A DNA stretch of 64,000 nt, from positions 1 through 64,000 of the forward strand of contig NZ_FNAD01000016.1 of assembly GCF_900101745.1 (NCBI RefSeq), written 5' to 3'. The notes below the pieces were generated by a model. It was not told the DNA's origin and made no database searches. It worked only from the letters and a program-made list of their open reading frames with translations. Source of the DNA: Glycomyces harbinensis. GTDB taxonomy: Bacteria > Actinomycetota > Actinomycetes > Mycobacteriales > Micromonosporaceae. Shown piece by piece: positions 24,205 to 33,767 of the stretch; position 1 is the first letter of the stretch; each line of letters opens with the position of its first letter. The translations under genes were made by a program, and so were the position numbers.

Positions 24205-25527
24205 CTATCCGGTGACGATGCGCGCGTACAGGTCCTGGACCGGGGGGTCCCACTGGTCGACGTCGATGGTCTCCTGGTCGCCCGAGCGGATGTCCTTGAT
24301 CTGGGTGCCCTCCTCGTTCGCGAACAGCACGAACGGGATGCCGCGCTTGTCGGCGAACTTGATCTGCTTGCCGAACTTGGCCGCCGAGGGCGAGACCTGC
24401 GTCGGGACGCCCCGGCGACGCAGGCGCTGGGCCAGCGCGTTCGCGTTGGAGCGCTCGTCCTCGTTCGCGACGGCGACGAGCACGCACGTGGGCACCTCGC
24501 GGGTCGCGTCGAGCTTCCCGGCCTGGAGCAGCGGCACCAGGATCCGCGAGATGCCGATCGACAGGCCCACGCCCGGGTAGGTGTTCTTGCCGTCCGAGGC
24601 GAGCTTGTCGTAGCGGCCGCCCGAGCAAATCGAGCCGAGGCTCTCGTAGCCCTCCATGACCGTCTCGTAGACCGTGCCGGTGTAGTAGTCGAGGCCGCGG
24701 GCGATCTTCATGTCCGCGACGACGAAGCCCGGCGCGGCCTCGTTGGCGGCCTCCACGACGGCGGCGAGTTCGGTCAATCCCTCTTCGAGGAGGTCGTTCG
24801 TGACGCCGAGGGCGCGGATGTCGCCGACGAAGGAGGTGTCCGAGGCGCTGATCGAGGCGAGGTTGAGGCAGGCCTCGGCCTGCTCGGGGCTCGCCTTCAC
24901 CTCGTCGACGAGCAGCTTGGCGACCGCGTCGGGGCCGATCTTGTCGAGCTTGTCGATGATCCGCAGGGCCGCTTCGGTGTCCTCGATGCCGACGCCCTGG
25001 TAGAAGCCCTGGGAGAGCTTGCGGTTGTTGACGTGCATCCGCACCGGCGGGATCGGCAGGCCGCGGAGCGCGTCGGCGATGACGAGGGCGACCTCGACCT
25101 CGTAGTGCGCGGGCAGCTCGCCCTGGTCGATGACGTCGATGTCGGCCTGCCAGAACTCGCGGTAGCGGCCCTCCTGGGGGCGCTCGCCGCGCCAGCACGG
25201 CTGGATCTGGTAGCGGCGGAACGGGAAGTTGAGCTTCCCGGAGTTCTCCAGCACGTAGCGGGCGAAGGGCACGGTCAGGTCGAAGTGCAGGCCGAGGCCG
25301 GCGTCGCCGCCGTCGGCGTCGGCCTGGAGGCGGCGCAGCACGTACACCTCCTTGGAGGTCTCGCCCTTGCTCAGGAGCTGGTCGAGCGGTTCGATCGCGC
25401 GGGTCTGGATGTTCGCGAAGCCGTGCAGTTCGAAGACGCGGCCGAGGTGTTCGACGACCTGCTGCTCGACGATCCGCTGCCGGGGCAGCAGTTCGGGGAA
25501 GCCCGAGAGCGGCTGTGGTCGTGACAT
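24205..25527 (-). CDS. hisS: Histidyl-tRNA synthetase
   Basis: The protein has 440 residues and is a class II aminoacyl-tRNA synthetase. Motif 2 is visible in FRRYQIQPCWRGERPQ, the histidine-specific signature in RGLDYYTGTVYE, and motif 3 in GVGLSIGISRIL. A C-terminal anticodon-binding domain follows (TCVLVAVANEDER onward). It charges tRNA-His. It lies upstream of nothing else on this strand and downstream of the MBL hydrolase gene, an order shared with mycobacteria. Confidence 0.97.
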   Translation of the reverse strand: MSRPQPLSGFPELLPRQRIVEQQVVEHLGRVFELHGFANIQTRAIEPLDQLLSKGETSKEVYVLRRLQADADGGDAGLGLHFDLTVPFARYVLENSGKLNFPFRRYQIQPCWRGERPQEGRYREFWQADIDVIDQGELPAHYEVEVALVIADALRGLPIPPVRMHVNNRKLSQGFYQGVGIEDTEAALRIIDKLDKIGPDAVAKLLVDEVKASPEQAEACLNLASISASDTSFVGDIRALGVTNDLLEEGLTELAAVVEAANEAAPGFVVADMKIARGLDYYTGTVYETVMEGYESLGSICSGGRYDKLASDGKNTYPGVGLSIGISRILVPLLQAGKLDATREVPTCVLVAVANEDERSNANALAQRLRRRGVPTQVSPSAAKFGKQIKFADKRGIPFVLFANEEGTQIKDIRSGDQETIDVDQWDPPVQDLYARIVTG

Positions 25528-25597
25528 GGGTGTCTCCTGGATTCGATCGGGTTGCTGAAGTGACGGAGCGAAAGCGTGCGGGGGCGTGCGGGCGCGG

Positions 25598-26272
25598 TTA
25601 ATGGCCGCCGGCCGCCGCCCGCTTCAGGTACGGGTTGCGGGCGCGCTCGGCCGCGATGGTGGTGCCGGGCCCGTGGCCGGGCAGCACGACGGTGGCGTCG
25701 TCGAGCGGGAGGACCTTGCGCCGCAGGGTGTCCTGCATGGCGGCGTCGGAGCCGCCGGGCAGGTCGGTGCGCCCGATCGCGCCGCGGAAGAGGACGTCGC
25801 CGGTGACGGTGTAGGCCGCGTCCGCGTCGGCGGTGTGGAACATGGCCGAGCCGGCGGTGTGGCCGGGGGCGTGGTCGACGGTGAAGCGCATCCCGGCGAG
25901 TTCGATGACGCCGCCGTCGGCGAGGGGCTGCACGTCGTCGGGTTCGGTCCAGTCGAGGCCGGTGCCCAGGAGCGACATCATGTTCGCGCTGAAGCCCTGC
26001 GAGGGGTCGGCGAGCAGGTGGGCGTCGTCGGTGTGGATGTAGGCGGGCACGTCGTTGGCGCCGCAGACGGGGGCGACCGAGAAGGTGTGGTCGAGGTGCC
26101 CGTGGGTGAGGACGACGGCGACGGGTTTGAGGCCGCGGTCGGCGAGCAGGTCGTCCAGGCGGGGTGCGATGCCGATGCCGGGGTCGACGACGACGCACTC
26201 GGAGCCGGGGCCCGCGGACAGCACGTAGCAGTTCGTGCCGAACGCATCCGCCACCAGCGTCTCGATGAGCAC
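25598..26272 (-). CDS. MBL-fold metallo-hydrolase (glyoxalase II-like)
   Basis: About 224 residues. The zinc ligands are in LTHGHLDHTFSV (HxHxDH), with DHAPGHTAGS and the late LPGHGPGTT histidine, the pattern of hydroxyacylglutathione hydrolase-like enzymes. Actinomycetes lack glutathione, so the true substrate may be another thioester or a mycothiol adduct; this is inference. Start chosen at GTG 26272 behind AGGAGGGGGAG. It is a conserved neighbour of hisS, 70 bases away on the same strand, and may be cotranscribed with it. Confidence 0.88.
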   Translation of the reverse strand: MLIETLVADAFGTNCYVLSAGPGSECVVVDPGIGIAPRLDDLLADRGLKPVAVVLTHGHLDHTFSVAPVCGANDVPAYIHTDDAHLLADPSQGFSANMMSLLGTGLDWTEPDDVQPLADGGVIELAGMRFTVDHAPGHTAGSAMFHTADADAAYTVTGDVLFRGAIGRTDLPGGSDAAMQDTLRRKVLPLDDATVVLPGHGPGTTIAAERARNPYLKRAAAGGH

Positions 26273-26434
26273 CCGCTCCCCCTCCTCCGTCGCGGGCCCA
26301 GGATACACCGGGCATCCTGCGGTGATGCGTCTGACTTCGCCCGGTTAGACTGCGGAACTCGTACCCCCCGTATCGAGTCGAACAGCGTTACGACTCGCAT
26401 GCGACACCGAGACCGGTCATAAGTAGGAGGCCAG

Positions 26435-26758
26435 GTGCCCGCCAAGTCCAAGCACATGGAGCAGCGCAAGCAGCGCATCGCGAACGCGAAGAAGAACGCG
26501 CGGCTCGCGGGTAGACTGCGCCGTCGGCGCCGGCTTCAGGCGCTCGGCGGCCTGCTCGCCATCGCCGCCGTGCTGACCCTGGCGTATCTGTTGCAGTCGG
26601 GGTTCTTCGCAGACGAGGAGCCCGCGGCCGAGGAGACCCCCACCTCCGAGGTGACCGACGCCCCCACCGTCGAGAGCACCGAGTCGGCCACGGCCGAGTC
26701 GACCGAGACCCCCACCGCGGAGTCCAGCGAGACCCCGTCCGAGTCCGAGACCGAGTAA
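26435..26758 (+). CDS. Small membrane protein with basic N-terminus and Thr/Glu/Ser-rich tail
   Basis: The protein has 107 residues. A strongly basic N-terminal segment (1-36, many Lys/Arg), one membrane helix (about 37-54) and an acidic low-complexity tail with an 8-residue period (ETPTAESS, ETPSESET). It starts at GTG behind TAGGAGG. It is followed after 32 bases by the membrane-anchored cyclophilin, which has a similar basic, Gln-rich N-terminus, so the two are probably an operon. Function unknown. The tail repeat resembles an insert in SecD of this window. Confidence 0.7.
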   Translation: MPAKSKHMEQRKQRIANAKKNARLAGRLRRRRRLQALGGLLAIAAVLTLAYLLQSGFFADEEPAAEETPTSEVTDAPTVESTESATAESTETPTAESSETPSESETE

Positions 26759-26790
26759 ACCCCTAAGAACCGCGCGAAGGAGATCCGACG

Positions 26791-27687
26791 GTGGCGTCGA
26801 AACAAGCCCAGCGCCTGGCCGCCCGCCAGCAGCTGCAGCAGCGCATGAGCGCCAAGGCCGAGGAAGAGAAGCACAAGCGCACCGTCGGCTGGGCCGTCGG
26901 CGGCGTCGCGGTCCTGGTCGCCCTCGCGCTCCTCTCCTGGGGTGCGGTCGTGTGGTTCGGCGGCGACGACGACCAGGCCGGCGGCCTCGACCCCGACCTG
27001 TCCGCCCTGGTGAACGACGCCGAGGAGGCCTCGACCCGCTGCGACGGCGTCGAGCCCAGCGGCGAGGGCGCGCTCGGCACCCCCACCGAGGGCCTGACGG
27101 ACGGGCGCCCCGCCCAGGACGTCTACCTCGAGTGCGTCCAGTTGAGCACCCCGGACGCCTCGGCCTCCGAGTCGTGCATGTTCACGTCCGCCGACGGGGT
27201 CTCCGAGACCCCGCTGTCGCTGCAGCCCGCGGCCGGGAAGCAGGAGATGACGGTCGTGACCAACCTGGGCGCGATCACCGCCGACATCGAAACCGCCGAC
27301 GCCCCGTGCACGGCCGGTTCGTTCACGTTCCTCGCGATGCAGGGGTACTTCGACGACCAGCAGTGCCACCGGCTCACCACCGACGGCATCTGGGTCCTCC
27401 AGTGCGGTGACCCCGACGCGCGCGCCGCGATCGAGGCCGGCACCCCCGAGATGGCCGGCGCGGGCTCGCCCGGCTACTCGTTCGAGGAGGAGAACCTCCC
27501 GGTCGAGGCCGAGGCCAACTACCCGGCGGGGACCCTCGCGATGGCGAACGCGGGCCCCGGCACCACCGGCAGCCAGCTGTTCATCGTCTACCAGGACACG
27601 ACGCTCCCGGCCGACTACACCATCCTGGGGCAGGTGACCTCCGGCCTCGACATCGTCGAGCAGGTCGCCGCCGCAGGAGCGATGTAG
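26791..27687 (+). CDS. Membrane-anchored cyclophilin-type peptidyl-prolyl isomerase
   Basis: The protein has 298 residues. A basic/Gln-rich N-terminus (1-30), one membrane helix (about 33-53), a linker with several cysteines, then a cyclophilin domain from about 150 (MTVVTNLGAITADIE, GSQLFIVYQD, VTSGLDIVEQV). The usual FHR catalytic segment reads QCHRL, keeping the Arg but replacing the Phe. It probably folds exported proteins outside the membrane. GTG start behind AAGGAG. A cyclophilin beside rel and the MBL/hisS genes is the conserved actinobacterial order. Confidence 0.87.
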   Translation: MASKQAQRLAARQQLQQRMSAKAEEEKHKRTVGWAVGGVAVLVALALLSWGAVVWFGGDDDQAGGLDPDLSALVNDAEEASTRCDGVEPSGEGALGTPTEGLTDGRPAQDVYLECVQLSTPDASASESCMFTSADGVSETPLSLQPAAGKQEMTVVTNLGAITADIETADAPCTAGSFTFLAMQGYFDDQQCHRLTTDGIWVLQCGDPDARAAIEAGTPEMAGAGSPGYSFEEENLPVEAEANYPAGTLAMANAGPGTTGSQLFIVYQDTTLPADYTILGQVTSGLDIVEQVAAAGAM

Positions 27688-27817
27688 CGCGAAGGTGTGC
27701 GCCGTCGCACCAATCAGTGGCGAACCGGACAGCGCCGCCCGGCTAGGATTGGGTTCGAAGCTTTGTTGAGCTTTTGAGAAGCTGTAGAGCCGTGTGTACA
27801 CCGAGGAGGCGTGCGTG

Positions 27818-30166
27818 GTGACCGAGCGAGCCGCGGCGGGCAAGTCCGCCGACGCCGCGCCGACCTCGGGCGGCCCCACGGGGCCCCCGACGGGCCGGCG
27901 CATGCGTGCCCGGCTGGCGCGCTTCAACGCGCCCTGGCAGTCCTCGACCCTTCCGGAGGTCCTGGAACCGCTCGTGGCCGCCCACCGGGCCGCCCACCCG
28001 CGCGCCGACGTGCGGCTGCTCCAGCAGGCGTACACGCGGGCCGAGGAGCTGCACACCGGTCAGTTCCGCAAGTCCGGCGACCCGTACATCACGCACCCGC
28101 TCGCGGTGGCCTCGATCCTGGCCGAGCTGGGCATGGACACGAACACGCTCGTGGCCGCGCTGCTGCACGACACGGTCGAGGACACCGACTACGAGCTCGA
28201 CGAGCTCTCGGCCGAGTTCGGCGGCGAGGTCGCGCTCCTGGTCGACGGCGTCACCAAGCTCGACAAGGTCAAGCTCGGCGACGCGGCGAAGGCCGAGACC
28301 ATCCGCAAGATGGTCGTGGCGATGGCGAAGGACCCGCGCGTCCTGGTCATCAAGCTCGCCGACCGGCTGCACAACATGCGGACCCTGACGTTCCTGCCGC
28401 CCGAGAAGCAGGAGCAGAAGGCCCGCGAGACGCTCGAGATCCTCGCTCCCCTGGCCCACCGCCTGGGCATGAACACCATCAAGTGGGAGCTGGAGGACCT
28501 GTCCTTCGCCACGCTCTACAAGAAGCGCTACGCGGAGATCGCGCGCCTGGTCTCGGAGCACTCCCCGCAGCGGGAGATGCTGCTCCAGCAGGTCGTCGCG
28601 CAGGTCAAGGACCACCTGAAGGAGGCGCGCACTCGCGCCGAGGTCTCCGGGCGCCCGAAGCACCTGTACTCGATCTACCAGAAGATGATCGTGCGCGGGC
28701 GCGACTTCAACGACATCTACGACCTGGTGGGCCTGCGCATCCTGGTCGAGAACGAGCGGGACTGCTACGCGGCCCTCGGTGTGATCCACGCGAACTGGCA
28801 GCCGGTGCCGGGCCGCTTCAAGGACTACATCGCGATGCCCAAGTTCAACATGTACCAGTCGCTGCACACCACGGTGATCGGCCCGAACGGCAAGCCCGTC
28901 GAGATGCAGATCCGCACGTGGGCGATGCACCGCACCGCCGAGTACGGCATCGCCGCACACTGGAAGTACAAGGAGACCAAGAACTCGACGGTGGCCGGTC
29001 CCCCGGCGCACATCGACGACATGGCGTGGCTGCGCCAGCTCCTGGACTGGCAGCGCGAGGCCGCCGACCCGTCGGAGTTCCTCGACGCGCTCCGGTTCGA
29101 CCTGGCCTCCTCCGAGGCGTACGTGTTCACGCCCAAGGGCGACGTGATCGCCCTCCCGGCGGGCTCGACCCCCGTGGACTTCGCCTACGCCGTCCACACC
29201 GAGGTCGGCAAGCGATGCATCGGCGCGCAGGTCAACGGCAAGATCGTGCCGCTGGAGTCGACGCTGTCGAACGGCGACGTCGTCGAGGTCTTCACGTCGA
29301 ACTCCGAGAACGCGACGCCGAGCGAGGACTGGCTCGGGTTCGTCAAGAGCCCGCGCGCCCGCACCAAGATCAAGCAGCACTTCAAGCGCGAGCGCCGCGA
29401 AGAGGCCATCGAGCTGGGCAAGGACGAGCTGACGCGGGCGATGCGCAAGCGGCGCCTGCCGATGCAGCGGATGCTCACGCACGACAATCTGACCTCGCTC
29501 GCGAAGGACATGAACCTCAAGGACGTCGAGGCGCTGTACGCGGCCCTGGGCGAGCACCACATCACGCCGGGGTCGGTCGTGCAGCGGCTCCTGGAGGTCC
29601 AGGGCGGCGCCGAGGGCGCCACCGAGGACATGGCCGAGGCCACCGCCCCGACCCAGCCGGCGCGGATCGTCCCCGAGGCGCACGGCGACATCCACGCCGC
29701 GGTCACCGTGGCGGGGATGGAAGAGGGCGAGATGCCGGTGCGCCTGGCGCACTGCTGCAACCCGATCCCGGGCGACTCGATCATCGGCTTCGCGACGCGC
29801 TACCACGTGATCTCGGTGCACCGCAGGGACTGCGAGAACGCCGAGGAGCGCATCGAGCTCCAGCCCGACCGGGTGCTGGAGGTGCACTGGTCCCACGAGG
29901 ACGACCAGGCGACGTTCGTGGCCACGGTGCAGGTCGAGGCGCTCGACCGCCACCGCCTGCTCGCGGACGTGACGCAGGTGCTGTCGGGCGAGCGGGTGTC
30001 GATCCTGTCGGCCACGGTCACCACGACGCGCGACCGGGTCGCCTTGTCCCGCTTCACCTTCGAGATGGCGAACCCGGAGCACCTGGACCACATCATGAAG
30101 GTCATCCGCAAGGTCGACGGCGTGTACGACGCCTACCGCCTGACGGGCGCCGAGCGCGCCAACTAG
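27818..30166 (+). CDS. relA: Bifunctional (p)ppGpp synthetase/hydrolase
   Basis: About 782 residues, a full Rel/SpoT homologue. The HD hydrolase domain has [12 protein letters not shown] and LLHDTVEDT (intact HDxxED). The synthetase domain has [20 protein letters not shown], the TGS domain has [17 protein letters not shown], and an ACT domain ends the protein. It makes and degrades ppGpp in response to starvation. I choose GTG 27818, eight bases after AGGAGG, over an upstream GTG at 27794. In mycobacteria rel lies on the same strand as secD-secF with apt between; here it faces them and no apt is seen. Confidence 0.96.
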   Translation: MTERAAAGKSADAAPTSGGPTGPPTGRRMRARLARFNAPWQSSTLPEVLEPLVAAHRAAHPRADVRLLQQAYTRAEELHTGQFRKSGDPYITHPLAVASILAELGMDTNTLVAALLHDTVEDTDYELDELSAEFGGEVALLVDGVTKLDKVKLGDAAKAETIRKMVVAMAKDPRVLVIKLADRLHNMRTLTFLPPEKQEQKARETLEILAPLAHRLGMNTIKWELEDLSFATLYKKRYAEIARLVSEHSPQREMLLQQVVAQVKDHLKEARTRAEVSGRPKHLYSIYQKMIVRGRDFNDIYDLVGLRILVENERDCYAALGVIHANWQPVPGRFKDYIAMPKFNMYQSLHTTVIGPNGKPVEMQIRTWAMHRTAEYGIAAHWKYKETKNSTVAGPPAHIDDMAWLRQLLDWQREAADPSEFLDALRFDLASSEAYVFTPKGDVIALPAGSTPVDFAYAVHTEVGKRCIGAQVNGKIVPLESTLSNGDVVEVFTSNSENATPSEDWLGFVKSPRARTKIKQHFKRERREEAIELGKDELTRAMRKRRLPMQRMLTHDNLTSLAKDMNLKDVEALYAALGEHHITPGSVVQRLLEVQGGAEGATEDMAEATAPTQPARIVPEAHGDIHAAVTVAGMEEGEMPVRLAHCCNPIPGDSIIGFATRYHVISVHRRDCENAEERIELQPDRVLEVHWSHEDDQATFVATVQVEALDRHRLLADVTQVLSGERVSILSATVTTTRDRVALSRFTFEMANPEHLDHIMKVIRKVDGVYDAYRLTGAERAN

Positions 30167-30168
30167 CG

Positions 30169-30192
30169 ACGGCCGCCCGCGAGGGCGGCCGT
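30169..30192. terminator. Terminator hairpin after relA
   Basis: ACGGCCGCCC, GCGA loop, GGGCGGCCGT, two bases after the relA stop. It also abuts the 3' end of the minus-strand gene fragment at 30195. Confidence 0.7.
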
Positions 30193-30194
30193 GC

Positions 30195-30335
30195 TCAAGC
30201 GGTCCTGGTGATGGTCATGTTCAGTCCGTCGTCGGGGTGGTACGTCCACGCCAGGGCGAGATTGTCGAACGCGTCCTCCTGATATCCGTCGAACGTCCCA
30301 TGTGGACTGACGATCTCGGGGCCGGATCCACCCGT
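30195..30335 (-). pseudogene. Possible remnant of a minus-strand gene (C-terminal fragment)
   Basis: In one minus-strand frame the last ~46 codons before a TGA at 30197-30195 read like real protein: SGPEIVSPHGTFDGYQ, then AFDNLALAWTYHPDDG and MTITRTA. Third-position G/C is high, as in genuine genes here. The frame stays open upstream to about 30415 but has no ATG, GTG or TTG before a stop, so it cannot be an intact gene. The relA terminator hairpin sits exactly where a terminator for this frame would be. I do not recognise the family. It could be chance, since shadow frames in this genome also lack stops. Confidence 0.35.
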
Positions 30336-30433
30336 TCGGGTGCCTCGGTCGGAGTTTTGCCCGGGTTCGCGGCGCGAGGGGGCGTCGCAGTATGGTGTGA
30401 CCGTCGTTCACCAGCGCAATGGAAGGCCCAGTC

Positions 30434-30913
30434 TTGACGGAACTCTCTGCATTCACCGAGGACGAGCGCGACCGGATCATCGAAACCCCCGGCGTGGTGC
30501 TCAAGGGCGCGATCGTCGCCGACGGCTCCAAGAACGCGCTCGCGTTCCTCAAGGAGGTCACCGCGGGCGCCAAGGTGTTCCGCGAGGCCCAGCGGCACGA
30601 GAACGCCTTCGTGAAGGCCGTCGCGACCGCCCTGAAGGACCGCGGGACCGGCGTCGAGAACGACCACGAGCTGCCGTTCACCGACGTGGCCATGACCGCC
30701 GCCCTGAAGCAGGCCGAAGAGGCCCTCGCACTGCTGCGCGAGCGCGGCGACGCGACCGACGCCGACGCGTACGCCGACTGGCTCCTGCGCATCGCCACCG
30801 AGGTCGCCAAGGCCGCCCGCTCGAAGGAGGCCGGCTTCTTCAGCAGGAAGGTCGACATCTCGGAGGGCGAGAAGCTCTTCATCGAGCAGCTCACGGCCGC
30901 CGTGGGCCGCTAG
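30434..30913 (+). CDS. Conserved hypothetical protein downstream of relA
   Basis: About 159 residues, soluble, mixed alpha character, beginning LTELSAFTEDERD. Visible features are VVLKGAIVADGSKNALAFLK and ALKQAEEALALLRERGD followed by AKAARSKEAGFFSRKVDISE. I do not recognise a family. TTG at 30434 has GGAAGG seven bases upstream and is preferred; an in-frame ATG at 30419 has no ribosome site. A TATGGT hexamer about 40 bases upstream may be the promoter. It converges on the monooxygenase with a 3-base gap between stop codons. Confidence 0.7.
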   Translation: MTELSAFTEDERDRIIETPGVVLKGAIVADGSKNALAFLKEVTAGAKVFREAQRHENAFVKAVATALKDRGTGVENDHELPFTDVAMTAALKQAEEALALLRERGDATDADAYADWLLRIATEVAKAARSKEAGFFSRKVDISEGEKLFIEQLTAAVGR

Positions 30914-30916
30914 GCC

Positions 30917-32128
30917 CTAGACCGTCGCCTCCCAGTCGATCCGGTAGGCGTACTGCCAGGCGGACTTCTCCGGAGTCGCGAAGCGCTCCATGAAGAACGG
31001 CATGAGCGCGTCCCTGATGCGCGCAGCGATCGGTCCCGCGGCCTTGGACTGGTTGGTGCGCGCCGCCTCGGCGATGACCCGCTCGACCCGGCCGCGCCGC
31101 CGGCTCGTGTAGGCGGCGAAGGCCTCCCCCACCGGGAGGTCCCGCAGGCACCGGGCCAGTTCGACCGCCGACTCGGCCGCGAGGCTCGCGCCCTGGCCCG
31201 ACGAGGGCGAGGTGGCGTGCGCGGCGTCGCCGATGAGCGCGATCCGGCCCTTCGACCAGACCGGGACGTGCGGGACGTCCTCCAGCGGCGAAGGCGTCGC
31301 GAACGACTCGGGCGTCACGCGGTCGAGCACCTGGAGCGCGGGGCCGGCGTCGTCGGCGAAGGCCTCCCACATCCGGCGCATCCACTCGTCGAACTCGGTG
31401 GCGCGCACCGCTTCCCGGTCGAGCCGCTTGACCGGGAGGTTCGCGAACCAGCCGGTGCGGTCGCCGTGGACGATGTAGCCGAAGAAGGCGCGGCGCCCGA
31501 AGATGAAGTGCCAGGCGCCGCCGGAGTCGGGCACGCCGGCGCCGTCCACATAGCCGCCGAGGCCGATCAGGCCCGTGTAGCGGGGACCCGGCGCCGCCGG
31601 GTCGATCCGGGAGCGCACCGTCGACCGGATGCCGTCGCAGCCGATGAGCACGTCCGCCTCGGCGGTGGTGTGGTCGTCGAACTGGGCGATGACGCTGTGC
31701 CCGGTCTCCACCGCGTCCGCGAAGCGCTTCCCGAAGCGGAATTCGATCCCCTGCTCCATGGCCGAGCGCTGGAGTGCGCCCACGAGCTCGCCGCGCGGCA
31801 GCGTGACGCGCGGCGGCAGCCCGGGCAGGTCGTCGAGCGAGGCGAGGACCTTGCCGGTGCCGCTCTGGATGACCATGCGCGGCGTGGCCCATCCGGCGTC
31901 CTGGACGGCCTTGTCGGCGCCCACGAGCGCCAGGGCGCTCTGCCCGTTCGACGCGAGCGTGATCGGGCCGCCGCGGTTGCCGGTGCCGGGCGCGTACGGC
32001 TCGTACACGACGGCTTCGATGCCGGCTTTTCTCAGGGCCATCGCGGCGACCGGACCCGCCACGCCGCCCCCGACGACGATCGCGGTGCGGGCGGGATTCG
32101 CGCTGGTGAGGTGCGGTGTGTTCGTCAT
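30917..32128 (-). CDS. FAD-dependent monooxygenase (aromatic hydroxylase type)
   Basis: About 403 residues. It has the FAD dinucleotide motif AIVVGGGVAGPVAAMAL, the DG-type motif ADVLIGCDGIRSTVRS, and the second FAD/ribityl motif RIALIGDAAHATSPSSGQGA, diagnostic of flavoprotein monooxygenases (PHBH group). Such enzymes hydroxylate aromatic or polyketide substrates with NAD(P)H and O2. No pathway partner is adjacent, so the substrate is open. The ATG at 32128 has TACCGT ending six bases upstream and no ribosome site, implying a leaderless mRNA. Confidence 0.88.
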   Translation of the reverse strand: MTNTPHLTSANPARTAIVVGGGVAGPVAAMALRKAGIEAVVYEPYAPGTGNRGGPITLASNGQSALALVGADKAVQDAGWATPRMVIQSGTGKVLASLDDLPGLPPRVTLPRGELVGALQRSAMEQGIEFRFGKRFADAVETGHSVIAQFDDHTTAEADVLIGCDGIRSTVRSRIDPAAPGPRYTGLIGLGGYVDGAGVPDSGGAWHFIFGRRAFFGYIVHGDRTGWFANLPVKRLDREAVRATEFDEWMRRMWEAFADDAGPALQVLDRVTPESFATPSPLEDVPHVPVWSKGRIALIGDAAHATSPSSGQGASLAAESAVELARCLRDLPVGEAFAAYTSRRRGRVERVIAEAARTNQSKAAGPIAARIRDALMPFFMERFATPEKSAWQYAYRIDWEATV

Positions 32129-32134
32129 GAGGCG

Positions 32135-32140
32135 ACGGTA
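32135..32140 (-). promoter_or_regulatory. -10 element of the FAD monooxygenase gene (leaderless)
   Basis: TACCGT on the minus strand, six bases before the ATG. A small palindrome (ATTGGCCAAT) lies immediately upstream and could be an operator. Confidence 0.55.
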
Positions 32141-32273
32141 TTGGCCAATCGGCGCCCGCCGCGTCATCCTCCGGTAGCGTTCGGGATTCGACCGGGGTTG
32201 TACGTCGATTTCGCTCCGGGGCGCCCCACCCGCCCCTATAGTGAAATCGACTCACACAAGGAGGGGTTCCATC

Positions 32274-32474
32274 GTGGGGATGTCAGACAAGTTCAACGAG
32301 GCCAAGGACAAGTTCTCGGAAAACTCAGAGGACATGAAGGACAAGGCCGAAGGGCTCTACAACAAGGCGAAAGAGTCTCCGGCCGGCGATAAGCTCAACG
32401 ACATCGCCGACTCCGTGAAGGACAAGGCACAGGACGCCGCCGGGAAGTTCAAGGGCGGCCGGGGCGGCCGGTAG
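32274..32474 (+). CDS. CsbD-family stress protein, second copy
   Basis: This small protein of 66 residues is rich in Lys, Asp and Ala with repeated helical units (SDKFNEAKDKFSE, DKAEGLYNKAKES, DSVKDKAQDAAGKFKGG). GTG at 32274 is nine bases after AAGGAGG; an in-frame ATG follows two codons later. CsbD proteins accumulate under general stress; biochemical role unknown. A TATAGT hexamer near 32237 is a possible -10 element. Confidence 0.8.
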   Translation: MGMSDKFNEAKDKFSENSEDMKDKAEGLYNKAKESPAGDKLNDIADSVKDKAQDAAGKFKGGRGGR

Positions 32475-32502
32475 CCGGCTCCCGAAGAGCCACCAGCTGA
32501 CG

Positions 32503-32537
32503 ACGGCGGGCGGATCCGAATTGGATCCGCCCGCCGT
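32503..32537. terminator. Bidirectional terminator
   Basis: Perfect 15-bp arms (ACGGCGGGCGGATCC and its complement) with a GAATT loop between convergent csbD-like and secF genes. Confidence 0.8.
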
Positions 32538-32558
32538 TTCGCGTGCCGTCGGTGCGCC

Positions 32559-33761
32559 CTAGCGGCGCTTGCGCTTCTTGGCGTTGCTCGAGCGCGTGTT
32601 CGAGCCGCCCGAGCGCGGACCCGCGCCGGCCTTGGCCGGGGCGGGCTCGTCGATGAGCTCCAGCGGGATCTCGTCGGTCTTGGCGAGCACGAGGCGGTCG
32701 TCGTCCTCGTCATCGTCGTCCGACGCGGTCCGCGCGTTCTTGCGGGCCGGCTTGTCGGTGCCGTCCTCGCCCGCGCGCTTCGCGGCGATCTTCTGGTTGT
32801 GGCGCTGGTAGACCGCGCTGCGCTCGGCCATGTCGACCAGCCACGGCGAAGCCAGGAAGATCGAGGAGTACGTGCCGACGATCATGCCGACGAACAGCAC
32901 CAATGCGAGGTCCTTCAGCGTACCGACGCCGAGGACGCCCACCCCGACGAACAGCAGCGCGGCGACCGGCAGGACGCCGATGATGGTGGTGTTGATCGAG
33001 CGCATGAGCGTCTGGTTGACCGCGTCGTTGACGCCCTCCGCGAAGGTCTTGCTGCGGGTCTGGAGCAGCTGCGCGGTGTTCTCCTGGACCTTGTCGAAGA
33101 CCACGACGGTGTCGTAGAGCGAGTAGCCCAGGATGGTCAGCATGCCGACGATGGTCGAGGGCGTGATCTCGAAGCCGACCAGCGAGTAGAAGCCCGCGGT
33201 CAGCACCAGGTCGTGCAGGAGCGCCGCGATGGCGGCGACGGCCATGCGCCGCTCGAACCGGATCCAAATGAAGATCGCCACCAGGACCAGGAAGACGACC
33301 AGCGCGATCAGGGCCTGTTCTGAGACCGACGCGCCCCAGGTGGCCGACACCTCGGAAACCGAGATCGAGTCGGACCCGATTCCCGCCTCGTCGGCGATGG
33401 CGGCGCGGACCGCCTCGGCCTGGTCGGTGTCGAGCTCCCCGACGCGGACGATGTAGGACCTGCCGTCGCCCGAACCGGCGACCTGGCCGGAGGCCACTTC
33501 GGCCCCGGCTGCCTCTGCCGCACCCTCGACGTCCTCCAGGGACACGGAGGTGTCGCCTGCGGGGACGCTGTATTGGATGCCGCCCGCGAAGTCGATGCCG
33601 AGGACGAAGCCCTTGACGATCATGATCACGGCGAGCGCGCCGATGACGAGGGCCGAGGCCAGGTAGTACTTCCGGCGGTTGGCGACGAACTGGAAGTTCG
33701 TCTCACCGCGATAGAGCTGGCTGAGGATACCGGGACGCTTCTCGGTCTGCTTGGTGCTCAT
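32559..33761 (-). CDS. secF: Protein translocase subunit SecF
   Basis: The protein has 400 residues and six membrane segments. A periplasmic first loop with FAGGIQYSVPAG is followed by the conserved C-terminal half (GYSLYDTVVVFDKVQEN and MRSINTTIIGVLPV). A charged cytoplasmic tail of about 85 residues rich in Asp, Lys and Arg follows the last helix. SecF works with SecD to pull secreted proteins through SecYEG using proton motive force. It begins 6 bases after the secD stop and ends the yajC-secD-secF unit. Confidence 0.97.
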   Translation of the reverse strand: MSTKQTEKRPGILSQLYRGETNFQFVANRRKYYLASALVIGALAVIMIVKGFVLGIDFAGGIQYSVPAGDTSVSLEDVEGAAEAAGAEVASGQVAGSGDGRSYIVRVGELDTDQAEAVRAAIADEAGIGSDSISVSEVSATWGASVSEQALIALVVFLVLVAIFIWIRFERRMAVAAIAALLHDLVLTAGFYSLVGFEITPSTIVGMLTILGYSLYDTVVVFDKVQENTAQLLQTRSKTFAEGVNDAVNQTLMRSINTTIIGVLPVAALLFVGVGVLGVGTLKDLALVLFVGMIVGTYSSIFLASPWLVDMAERSAVYQRHNQKIAAKRAGEDGTDKPARKNARTASDDDDEDDDRLVLAKTDEIPLELIDEPAPAKAGAGPRSGGSNTRSSNAKKRKRR

Positions 33762-33767
33762 TGTCGC

